DNA of 64,000 bases from Tetrahymena thermophila SB210. Its lineage: Eukaryota > Ciliophora > Oligohymenophorea > Hymenostomatida > Tetrahymenidae. The translations under genes were made by a program, and so were the position numbers. This document shows positions 1 to 11,459 of this stretch, in pieces; within the stretch, counting starts at the first letter, position 1; every line of letters begins with the position of its first letter. The notes beneath the pieces are model-generated. The model was not told the origin of the DNA. It saw only the letters and a list, made by a program, of their open reading frames with translations, and did no database searches. Where the stretch lies: contig NW_002476559.1 of assembly GCF_000189635.1 (NCBI RefSeq), positions 930,001 through 994,000 on the forward strand. Reading direction: 5' to 3'.

Positions 1-20
1 AATATATTTATTTTATTTAC

Positions 21-1141
21 TTAAAAGCTTTAAGAACCACACTCTTCATGATCATAAAGACAAATCATGTGGATATATTTTGAATTATTTTAGTTTTCAC
101 CTTCTACTTCAGGAGTATCAACTTCAGTAGGTGTAATTGCTCTTAGAGCAGCCCAAGAAGAGAAAAGATTATCTAATCTGGGAGAGCTGATAAATTCTTA
201 ATTCAATCCAATGAGAGTGCCAGGCTGAACATCAGTAAAATAAAGATCTAAATCAATGATTTTTTTGGATGGGACTTTAATTTAATCAGCTACTAGATTA
301 AGAAGACCAGAGTAGTGATTATTTTTTAAGTATCCTAATATAAAATAAAGAAATTTCTACTTAAGAGTAACTAACAAATCTAAATAAAGATATTCAAATT
401 TCTATTAAAATAGCTAAATGAATACCTTCTATGTTTTCATTCTTTGATTGCATATTCACCAACTGTTCATAAACCTCAGAAGAAAAGATTGGTTTCAAGT
501 GATTCTCTAAGTTTGGAGTGAATTTTCCTCTTTCATCTGCAGTTGTTAAGTGAATAGCGAGATTAGGAATTTTAAAGAGACCTCCTTCATGGAAAAATAA
601 ATCAGACTTAAATTAATTATTTTCATCTTCATAAACTATTCTTCCTGCTAAAGTCAAATCTCTATCAAACCATGTATGCCATAAACCACCTCCATAAGTA
701 CAAACTCCAGCTTATCTAAATTCTTGGCTTGTAAGCTTGCTTATTTATTAGTTTATTAAAAAAAACTTTTAGCGTTTTAATTGGAATGCTATATTTTTAG
801 TAGTGAGTAGATTTTGTAGATAAGTACCTTAAAGGAGCTAGTCTTAAACAAGGAGAATCAGTATGTGCTCCAATAATCTTAAATCCAGTATCGTTAGCAT
901 CAAAATTTGTTCCTACAGTAAAAGCAACTAAAGAACTATTTGATCTAATAAAAAAATATTTGCCTCCTCTATTTATATTCCAATTATCATTCTCGCTGAT
1001 TTGAGTAAAACCATGCTTGACTAACCTTTCTTTTGAAGTTTAAACAACATGGAAAGGAGAAACACCTTTATTGACGTATGAGAGAAAATCCTAAGACAGT
1101 TTTTTTGAAATAAGCTGAAGTGATTTTTCTATTTTACTCAT
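21..1141 (-). CDS. Aspartyl aminopeptidase (M18), 3' end beyond window
   Basis: Zinc aminopeptidase of the M18/DNPEP family, which removes N-terminal Asp or Glu from peptides in the cytosol. Read on the minus strand with TAA/TAG as Gln, three exons (1141-828, 727-426, 334-21) give 310 codons. The family's signatures appear in order: [11 protein letters not shown] (metal-ligand His at residue 93), [15 protein letters not shown] just after intron 1, and [12 protein letters not shown], the D-x-E-E metal/catalytic motif, at the end of exon 3. Introns are 728-827 and 335-425, both in frame-preserving positions. A GTAAAT donor at position 20 suggests the rest of the gene lies off the left edge. The ATG is the first after the A+T-rich upstream spacer. 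Confidence 0.93.
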
Positions 1142-1785
1142 TTAAAATAACCAGATTGATTGATTGATTATTAATCTAATTTTGAGTTTTATTAAATATT
1201 TAGATAATGATATATATAAATAAATAAATAATTAGTAAAATATAATTCTGAGGATATTAATAAATATTTTATCTGAAATATTTATATATATTTTCTATTT
1301 AGCGTATTTATGTATTTCTTATACTATATTTTTAATATATTTTTTAAAATAATTTTAAATATTTTACACTCATGTAAATAGAACTAATTGATTGATTACT
1401 CACTCTTTTATTTATAATTTAAAAATTCAGAACTTCTTAGATAAAAAATAAAGATGAAGCTATAGTTATTCCAATTTTGATAAAAATATAAATGTATTAA
1501 TCTCCCTCCATATTTAAAAATTATAAGAAAAAAAATAAACCAAGGTAGTTTAACTTGTATAGAGGTGGGTGCAAATATAAGAGGATTTATTTATTTATTT
1601 ATTTTTGAAAATCATTTAAAATAATAAAGAAATATTGAAATAAATTAGTTTTAAATAATATTTATTTTTAACGATAAATAAAAAAATAATAGTTTAAACA
1701 ATATTTATAATGAAAAAATATAATTTCTACTTTATTTTATTTAAAAAAGTATTTGTTAGATTTAAAAACTAACTTTAAATCTCAA
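1142..1785. other. Spacer, no gene seen
   Basis: Very A+T-rich sequence between the starts-side of the aminopeptidase gene and the stop of the small secreted protein. It probably contains the aminopeptidase promoter. It holds tetranucleotide runs such as ATTT near 1590-1605 and a slightly G-richer patch near 1560-1585; no coding signal was found on either strand. Confidence 0.5.
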
Positions 1786-2109
1786 TCAATTTATTGGATT
1801 GCATTTTTCATGAACCAATTCAACAATTTAATATTCTCCACCTATTAGTATAGCTTCTTCACCTTACTTTAAACACCTTGTTCCTTCAGACATATTTTTA
1901 CCAGGGCTGATATAGTAAACTACATTGATTATTTAAGGAGTTGAGCAATTGTTAATTAAAATAGTGTCTATATTATCTGGGCTCAATTTATATTCAACAC
2001 AATCTTTAGCTCTTAAATTTTTCTCTTCATAATTAGCAGCAGTTAAAAGATAGGCAGTAGTAGAAATAAGTGCTAGAACTCCTAAAGTAATAAGAATTTA
2101 AGATCTCAT
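1786..2109 (-). CDS. Small secreted protein with four cysteines
   Basis: Single-exon gene of 107 residues ending at TGA. The N-terminus is basic then hydrophobic (MRSQILITLGVLALISTTAY), a typical signal peptide or signal anchor, followed by a polar mature part with four Cys at residues 37, 55, 79 and 103 that could form two disulfides. There is no further membrane segment. I do not recognise a family. The protein-like composition, the signal peptide and a start ATG directly after an A+T-rich leader argue that it is real. It could be a secreted or granule protein; the function is unknown. Confidence 0.7.
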
Positions 2110-4783
2110 CTTTTAGATTTATATTTTTTTATTATTATTTATTTATTTATTTATTATTTTGTTTTAATTGTTTTTTAAGTACAGAATTTAATGTCAAATT
2201 TATTTATTTATTTTTGTTTCTGATAATTTCTATTCAAACCTTATAGTTCAGTCCGTCCTGAAAAATAAATTTGGCAGTATGTTTTTTTATTCTACAAATA
2301 ATTTAAAATCTTTAATTAATTCTTAATAAACAATAAAATAAAATAGTTTGATTCAAACAAAATAAATGCCTGAATTATTTCATCGTGTTAATAAATTAAT
2401 AATGAAATTTTGTCTATTTTTAACTTTTTAACTCAAATGTAATTTTAAAAGATGAAATTTAATGTTAAATCATAAGATGATTAGTTCTGATCTTTTCGAT
2501 TTTATTATTGTAAGTTTATGTTTAAAAATATTTCTAGAAATATTCCTTTCGATTATAATAAATTTATGATGAATCTAATTAGTTATTTGGTTTACATTAA
2601 CAAAAAAAAAAATCACAAATAATATAATTTTAATTTTTAATTATTTGGAATAATTATTGAACAATTCAATTATTTTAAAATAATTTAATATTTAACATTT
2701 TTTATATATTTTAGAATAACTATTTATTTTAAGAGTTAAAAAAACAAATTTATAATTAAATGTAAACTGTAAATAATCAATAATTTTATCTTTAAAACTT
2801 CTTTTTCTAATTAAAAACATATAAAAGAAATTTAAAATCACTTATAAAAAGAACTAAAAAGCAGAATTCTTTTATTATATTTAATTGAAAATGTTATTGC
2901 TCTATTATTTGTCACCTTTAATCTCCAAATAAAAAAAATAAAATTAACAAAATCCTTTACTTTTATTCATTTAAAATAATAAAATGTATGATTAATTCAG
3001 CTTCGAATGAAAAATAAATCGATAAAATAGTTTAGATTTGTTTTTAACCAGTGTTTGAAATGAAAAAAATTTTTGTTTCCAAAGACCCTAAAAATTTGAC
3101 TACATTTTAATTTGTTAAATTATTATTAGAGCGAAAAACCCATATACCCTCTCAAATTCTTAAACATTTTCTATAATTAATAATAATAAGTCTAAATTAA
3201 AAAAGAAACTTTAACGTTTAAAATATTAATTTGTGTAATCTGAATTCTAGAAAAATTCTTTTTTTTGATGTTTTTTAAAGTTATAAATAAATAAATCTTA
3301 TCTAAAAAAAAGAAATTATTTATTAAACTTTAAAGAGAATACATATATACATACATACATTTAAAGATCTTAAAATAATATAATTTTTAAGTTGGTATAT
3401 TTATATAAGTATTTTAGAAATTGTAAAAATATTTAAAAGTTTTAAATATTTAATTATTCTAATTCAACAAACAAATTCTACTCTTTTTAATATCAATATT
3501 TCAAAATTTGCATAATTAAAAATAAAAATTATGAATGGTAAAAATTATATTTTTTATTCATAATAATTTATTTATCTTATAATAAATTTGTTTTTTTTTT
3601 ACAGATAAAGATCTTTTATAGCATAAGTAATTTCCCTGTTGTTGAAAATGTTGCGTTTACTATTGTAGTTAATTTTAAGATTAACTTATTTTAAAATATC
3701 TAAAATTCACCAATACTTATACTATAGTCTTTATATCTACATACCTCACATTTATTTTTATAAGTAGTAAAAGACTGAATGAATATAGTAACAGACTGTT
3801 TTTTGTTTGTTTTTTTATAGTAATTACTTAAAGATTATAGACAGACAGATTCATTTATATTCAAATGTGCAAGCAATTACTTATTTATATTTTTCTGAAT
3901 ATTTAATAAAGAAAACAGCTAAAATTCTAATAATTATGTCTAAATCAAGAATGATTTTGTTGTCATATATTTGTTTTTTCTTAACCAAAGTCCTTATTAG
4001 ATTTATTTTATAGCTTAATATAAATAAATTTTACTTTTTATCAATTTTTGTTGTTTAAAAATCTTATTTTATTTAGGAGATAAAACAAATTATTTTAATT
4101 TAAATATATAAAATAAATAGTAAATTTTTATTGATTTTTGAATTGAATGTGCTTTACAATTTATATCATACATAATTAATTAATTAGTTGATTTTGAAAA
4201 TTGAAAACTAATACTATTTACGGCAAAAATATTTTTACAGACTTGTATAAATATTATCAAAAATTTTTAAAATTAATTTTATAGTGTAATTAACGCTCCT
4301 GTTTGTAATGTTCACACCTTATATTCTGAAATATCAGCTATTGTAATTTAGATAAACTTGATTGATATTTTATTCAATTTATTGTTATTTAACTAGAATT
4401 TTTAACTATTTAATTACTTACATCTATCTTATAAAAAGCTAATTTTATTTATTAAATCATTTTTAAAAACTTTTTAAAGAACTTAAAAATGTTTAATTTT
4501 TTAGATAGCTCAATTTAAAATTTTATTTTTTTGATGCTCAAATATTATTTTTAAAGAAATTCAAAAATAGTTTTTATTTTAGGATTTATTTATAAATTAT
4601 GAATTGAATATTGCATAAAATTGATATATAAAATGTTTACTAAAAAACTAAATATATTTTAATATAATTTTAAGAGAATAAGAATTAATTTAAGATGGTT
4701 GTATGGTTGGGTTGTGTTGAATTTGAATAAATTTTATATTTAATTTAGTAAGTTTACTAAATATTTTTTTTTTTGTTATAAGA
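2110..4783. other. 2.7 kb spacer, no gene seen
   Basis: Long A+T-rich stretch upstream of the secreted-protein gene and downstream of the giant kinase/LRR gene. Open stretches near 3807-4013 and 4690-4881 are compositionally non-coding and show no start context or conserved motif. No RNA gene was recognised. Simple ATTT and ATAC runs occur. Confidence 0.5.
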
Positions 4784-7700
4784 TCAAATATTTTATTAAT
4801 CAATCGTTGAGTTTTCAGTTTATATGCTAAAGTTTTTAATAGAAGGGTGCTACTGTAAATATAACTCAATAAAACTAACAAACTCAGTTTTAATTTAATT
4901 ACCCTTCATAAAAATATTTAAATTCAGCAAGTTACTATTTTTAGTTAGTGAGTTTTATATGATTTATAAGGCACTATTTCCTATGAAATTAAAATCAAGT
5001 CCTAAAAACAATTCTTTCAAGTGAATTGAATTATATTCAATAATGTCACAAATGTATTTAGTGCCATCTATGCCTAAAAAGTTATTTCCTAGTCTAAGAG
5101 TTAATTTTTTTATGTTGCTTTACTTAAGCAAACAGAAGTATTTAGCTGTGTTAGGCTGAATCATGTTATGAGACAAATCTAAATCTACTTCTTCAATCAT
5201 AGGGTTTTAGTAAAGATAGTCTATGATTTGCTTTATATTTTCTTAGCCTATTTTTTATCTGCTAAAATCAAGTGATATTTTTTTTAATTTTTCTTTCAGC
5301 ACTTAGAAAATATCTGTGATCGTCTTAAAATCAGCTTTTGATGGCAAGAAATTCAGTGCTATCGATATTCCTTATAGATTATTATTAAACTATAGACCAG
5401 AGAGGAAATATTTTAAATTTAAAGTAGAAGCATTTAAAGCAAATTTAATTTCTTTTATGCCAGGGTTCTTTTTTGCTAGCTCTTCTAATGCTATAATATT
5501 ATAGTTTTCCTCGATAATTATTGTTAATCTTTACTTACGTTTATGATATACTAAAATTTATCCTAGAGAATTTTAATTGTTATGATTTTAGATGCTGCTG
5601 ATAGCTCTGTGCTACTAACTTTGAGGTGAATTTAATTCAAGAAGAGTGTTTGCGTTACTTGGTCTCCTTTCTACAACTTCAGAATGTAATTTATGTCTAG
5701 AAAGGGAACTATATTAGCTTGTTCTAGCTTGGTTAAGTTTTCTACTCATCCATATTGCCCTAGTTTTTGGAGTGTTTATATTCATATTGTCTTCATAATC
5801 TTCATTAATTAGTTGGCTGTTTCCAAAATTATTTGCATTCAAAATATTGCTATTTGCATTCCCATTCATATTCTAATTATTGTTAATACTACTGTTCAAA
5901 GGATTGTTAAAGGATTATTCACTTTATTCCATGCTATTTTTCTCTTCTTAGAATCTGCTCAATTTTTTTTTTCTGTTTCTCAGATTTTGAGGGTTATTAT
6001 TAAAAACAGATGATATATTATTATTTAATGTAGATAATATGCCATTAGCTTGTTTGAGGTTGCTTTGGTTAAAAATAGCTGAGTTAGCAGGCTTTTAAAT
6101 AAAATTCATATTTGGAGAGCTTTAATTATTTAAAAATTGTGGCGAAGAAACTAGATTTGAAAACGTAGAAGTGTTTGTATTGCTAAACAGTGAGGATATT
6201 TAATTTTGTTACTATTTATTTAGACTATACTTTCGATGATTGAAAATTGGACTATTTGGGTTTAGGGAACTTTAATTTTTAAACAAAGTGGCTTAATTAA
6301 TAATTACTGTTTATTATCTTGAACACATAGCAAAATTTGTGTTAGTTAAATCATTTATGGTATTTTCATATTCATAATAATTGTATTTTAATTGTTTTCT
6401 CTACTTTTATTTTATTTCAAGCTCTTAAAGAATTTGTGGGCTGTAGTGAACTATGCCAGAATTGAACATCAAATCATAATCTTTTACATTATTAAACAGA
6501 AGAATTATTTCTGTGTTAGGTTTAGAAGACTTCAATTCGTGGATTATAGTATGAGGATAGCTTAATTGTATATTATCAAGTAATGAAAACTTGTAATAGT
6601 CAATATTCTCATTTGAAAGAACTGCTTCTGCTATTTCCATCAAGCTCTCGGGATATAAATTACAATTTTGTAAGTTAAGTGAAAATGACTTTAATGTCTC
6701 GTTAAATGACAGACATCCATGAAGACACTTGAGAGAATCTATTTGATTTCCAGAAAAATTTATTGATAATTCTTCTACAACTTGGTTATATTTGAAGCTA
6801 TCAAATAGATTTTGAAGAAAATTTGATTGGATGATTTTTGATAAGGAAGGGATAGTAAAGTCTAAGCTGACGGATTTAAGCTTTTAATTAACTTTAAAGC
6901 ATTCCACCAAGCCACTGAGACTGTCTTAAACGTTAGCAGTTTCGATATTTAACTCATTCTTAAAGCTGTTTAGGTTCATGCAAAACAATCTATTTGATTT
7001 AAAATCAATGTAGTCTTCAAGTCTCTGGTTATTTTGATAAGATAGATTTGAAGGAGATTATTCTTCACTGATACTAGGATTGCTAGTTATCTATAAGCCG
7101 TTACCATCATTAGTGGACTCAGAATTATTTCTATTTCTTTTTTGGAGAGACCGAGTAAATGTTCTTAAATTTGGATTTGTATGAATTTTGTTATAGTTAA
7201 ATTGACTGTATTTATTTATTTTTGCTGAGATTTATATTTGTTTGTTAGCAGAACTAAAATACTTAAATTGCTAATTAAGAGCAGGATCAGAAGGTTTAAT
7301 TATAAATTATTGCTTTTCATTTAAAAAAGTAATATTTTCAACGCTAGTAAACACACTGTGATTGTAACTATTTAAGATAATTTTATATTTTTAGCATGCA
7401 TTTAAGTTATTGACAATAGCTTGAATGTTAACATTGAAATTAGATAAATGAAGAGAAAATCTTTACAGAGATTCATTTTTATAACCAACAGGAAAGAAAT
7501 TAAGCAAAGTTTAAGCTGTTTTTATTTACTTTTTAGTAGAATTGTCTTATTTTGAAATACTTTATTGCACAGAATTGTTTATTAATAATTTTATGCGCTG
7601 GATTTTAGTTTAAAAGAGGGAAATAAGTATCATTCTTGTATTTTATTCATCAACTTGCTTCGACTGCATATTTAAATTTAGCTTTAGTGTGTGTGGTAAG

Positions 7701-10700
7701 TTTAATTATTAAGAAGCATTTGCATTAAGTGAAGATTTGATGCAGCGATTTATTTGCTGTATGTCTTGGTTATTGAGCAGACTTTCAGAAAAGTTTAATT
7801 TTACAACAGGAATTTTCATTTTACTAAAAACTTAGCTGAGTAAATCGTAAAAATCTTAACTAAGATATGGAAATTAATTACTATTTTTTCTTGGGAGAGA
7901 TCCCATCCTGTTTAGTCCGTAGCAGTTAATAGAAGAAGAATTAGGCATTTTGGTTGCTAAGGCAGAAACATTTGGAATTTTAATATATTGCACTCTTAGT
8001 GATATTTTAACTAAAAAATTTAGCTTTGAAAGCTATGTATAAAGTGGAGATCTGTCTTCACCAGCATTTATAGTAATTTCTAAATCCTAAAGACTTTCTG
8101 CATTTTCTTCGATAACAGAATCCAAATTTGTTATCTAGAAATTAGATTTTAATTTACTGAGCTGATTTTTCTGTTGCAAATCGGGGAATTTTAATTTATA
8201 CTAATAATCGACAACAAACATATGAAATACTCGCAGATTTGTTTGCTCATTTAAAAAATCTTAAAACAAATTGATAGAAATATCCTTACATTTAATCTTT
8301 ATTTCTTGAAGACGACATTTACTATAAAAAGAGTTAATTCCAGAAAAGTATTTGAAATCAATAGTTTCTTCATAAGAAATAATGTAAAGAGTATCAATTA
8401 AATCCAAAATATTTTTAAAATTAAGTGAAGGAACTTTGGCTTTTGAAGAGTCTCCATAGTTAAATTAATTTTCATCAATATCTTCATTTTAATAATTGAA
8501 AATATTAAAATTCATTCTAATTTACAAAGTTTTGCCATCTTTATGAATTAAGTCACTCACATTAAATTTTTCTGAATTCTGCTAGGGAGATAAATTTAAT
8601 ATCTTCAATGTATGACAATCTGTAGAGAGCTCTAAAAAGATATTGAGAAAGTTGATAAAAAAAGGCTTATTGATGTCAACAAATATGTCAAGCTAATTAT
8701 TATTACAGAAGTAATCATAAATCTTTTAGTTTTCGCTGATTTCTAATAGATCAATTTCATATAAAAGGCAAGGAAATATTTTTAAAATGTTGATATTGAA
8801 CTGATCCCACTCTTTTATGACATACAGATTTTGATTAGTGGAGTAATCGAATTGCTTCAACTCGCTTAAAAATAGCATAATCTAATCTAAATTCTCTACA
8901 TATTATATTAAATTGTTGTCTAATATTTCTTTAACCATAGTTTCTACACCTTCATAATCTTCATATATAATAGATTTTTCAAAAATGTTCATCAAATCCT
9001 AAGAATAGAACTTCTTAAGTACTTCTAAAAGTTAGCCATATTTACGCTGATAAAAAAGCTTGTTCTCATCCTAATTTCTTTTAAAATAGAAAAAAAAAAG
9101 TGTTGAATTTCCTTCTTAAGCTATAAAAATTAAATTATCTCTTTCATTTATTAATTAATTAATTGTTGTTGTTATTAAAATCAAAATTATCTGATAAAAC
9201 CTGATAAATAAATAGTTTAATTTTTCTATGTTAGAATTAAGAAATATTCATTTTATTTAAATTTATTTAAATCTTTTTCGAATAGATTCTAAGCTTAAAT
9301 TGTAATTTAGTTTTTTTCTTATCTATCAACTCATTTTTTTATTAATCAACCAAAAATAAATTTAAATTTTCTTGCTTCTGCAAAAGAAATTGTTTAAACT
9401 TATCAAATATTTTAATTAAAATAGAAAACTAGTTTTATGTGATAAGTATATTAGTAAATGAATGAGTTTGTTTCTCTTATAGATAAAATGATTTGCTTAT
9501 TCTGAATTTAAAGAATTATTAAAGTATTTTCTAATTAAGTTAGTTAGTTAGTCTTTGAGTTAATTAATTACCTGCATAGCATGAATAAAAATACTAACAT
9601 TAAAGATTATTTTTCACATTCTTTAATAGATTTTTCATCAAATTACTCACAATCTATGTATTTTGCAGGCACAAATGTTGGTGTACATAGGGTTAAATAT
9701 TCATTTGGTTCGTCATCTATAAATACAGCACCACCCAAATCAATAAAATAAGGTATAAAATCGAAACCTATGACGATGTTATTTGGTTTTATATCACTAT
9801 GTGCAATCTTGAAGAAATTATTCATAAGTTCTAGTTTCTTATTGAGAAAATACATTTGTTTGAGGATAAAATACTCAAAAGGCAGTTTGTAATTATCTTG
9901 CAATTTTTTAATATGTACAATTTTGTTTATTTGTTTATAGCTTATGAAGCCAGCTTTTTAGCTGAAAACTAGATTGTTAGTGTCATAATCAAGTAATTTC
10001 AAAGAAACAGCAGCAGCATCAACAAAACAACCTTTTCTTTAAAATTCCTACAAGGCCTTGATTTCCCTTTAGAAAAATTCCAAGTTCTTGACTTACTTAA
10101 CTGCTTTGATTATTTTTTTATCGAAGTCAATCTGCAGAGATACTCCTCCATTGTTGAAGTTACCATCTTCAATAACTTAAAGCTAATATTTCTCTTATCT
10201 GTAATAATTAAAAACTGAATTATTTAATTAGTGCTTTCCTTCATCTTCTTCTTCATCAACCTACTGCAATTTAGCCTCATCATTTTAACCGTTTTCTTCA
10301 TCTGAGCTCAAAGAATTTTCTGTCCATATGACTTAGTCTCCAAATTAGAGTAAATCATCTACTCCTATTGACTGCTTTTTTCTTTATTTCAATTTGATTT
10401 TGAGAAATCATGTTAATTTTTAGAAAAAAAAGAAATAATGAAGTACCTAAAATCAGATTTTTATAAGGTCATCTGCATTAGATCTTAAATGAAGATTTTT
10501 CCCTACTAATCAGAGGATTTTTTCTTCTTTTTTTTATCAATCGTCTTATCATCGCTAAGCACTGATTATATTTTTTTGTATGTATATGAATTCTACTGCT
10601 GAATGCTCTTTCCCTAATTTAAATTGAATATTTTAGAGTTTTTATTAAATAAATCGAACAAATTACTTTCTTAATCCTCTACATTGTCTGTTATTTACCA

Positions 10701-10721
10701 GGATCTGGCTAAATGAGACAT
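4784..10721 (-). CDS. Giant protein kinase-like / leucine-rich-repeat protein
   Basis: Three exons (10721-10447, 10381-9572, 9077-4784) encode about 1792 residues with TAA/TAG as Gln. The N-terminal part is Lys- and Gln-rich and acidic. A divergent kinase domain follows: an AVKQV beta-3 Lys, then HSDIKPNN in place of HRDxKPxN, then FIDLGG with DLG in place of DFG. Catalytic Asp, Asn and Mg-binding Asp are kept, while the Gly-rich loop is poor, so activity is uncertain. The remaining ~1300 residues hold leucine-rich, ribonuclease-inhibitor-like repeats (for example LDLSHNMIQ near the C-terminus) interrupted by an Asn/Ser-rich low-complexity region around 5.6-6.4 kb. Introns are 10382-10446 and 9078-9571. 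The ending was taken without a further intron because the reading stays repeat-like to TGA. Ciliates are known to have kinase/LRR fusions. Confidence 0.85.
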
Positions 10722-11459
10722 AAATTTTTCTCAACACTTGATTATTCTACGATAAAATCGCAAATATTCATTTAAAAAACCTTCTTTTAAACTATATTTT
10801 TAATCTTTTTTGATAAACTGTGTAATTATTTAATGAATGAGTGATTAATTATCTATCTATTTATTAGTAATAATTAAAATTTTTCTGGTTTGAAAAGAAG
10901 CTAAGGAGTTAAATTATTCTCACAATTATCTAAATGCTTTTTCTAATAAATGGATTTCGAGTTGTGTATAGAATTTATAATTTCTAAAGTTTATAAATAC
11001 AAAAATATTTTAACTAAAATAATAATTTGATTTTTTATTTGTAATTCTTAAATAAAACAATTAAAAAAAGGATTTTTTAGCCATTTATTAAAAGTAAAAA
11101 AGTATAAAAAAGGTTTAATTTTAACTAGATTTGTAAATATTACAAATCAAATCAAGATTCAGATTTATTTAAAGTTTTTGAAGGTGAGATATTTATTATA
11201 AAATGGCAAATACAACAAGAAATATATGATTGCTTGCGTGATAAATAAAGATTTCATAGAATTTGAAGATTTATACATTTTGTTTATATTATAATTTTAT
11301 ATGAGGAGGTGTTCGTTCAGAAATATATATAGACTTTTTAATTAATTATCGAGGAAAATTAGTTCATTATTTTTGGGTGAAATTCAAAATTTGAGTAAGA
11401 TTTTTTTTAGCATCAAAACAAATTAATTAATTAATAAATAGAGAGTTGACTCTCAATAA
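10722..11459. other. Spacer upstream of kinase/LRR gene
   Basis: A+T-rich region between the transporter stop and the kinase/LRR start, presumably holding the kinase gene's promoter. A short inverted repeat lies at 11441-11454 just past the transporter stop. No coding signal was seen. Confidence 0.5.
11441..11454. repeat. Short inverted repeat past transporter A stop
   Basis: GAGAGT-TG-ACTCTC, a perfect six-base inverted repeat five bases beyond the TGA of transporter copy A, so it would lie in the 3' untranslated region. It could form a small hairpin. No family is recognised. Confidence 0.4.

Noticed and set aside
3807..4013. 68-codon open stretch in the 2.7 kb spacer
   Set aside because: Composition matches spacer translation, there is no conserved motif, and with TAA/TAG open such runs are expected by chance.
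4816..4870. Possible last intron in the kinase/LRR gene
   Set aside because: The unspliced frame continues with leucine-rich-repeat character to TGA at 4784, which is the simpler model.
5316..6013. Plus-strand open stretches inside the kinase/LRR gene
   Set aside because: They lie antisense to a long continuous minus-strand coding frame that makes LRR sense.
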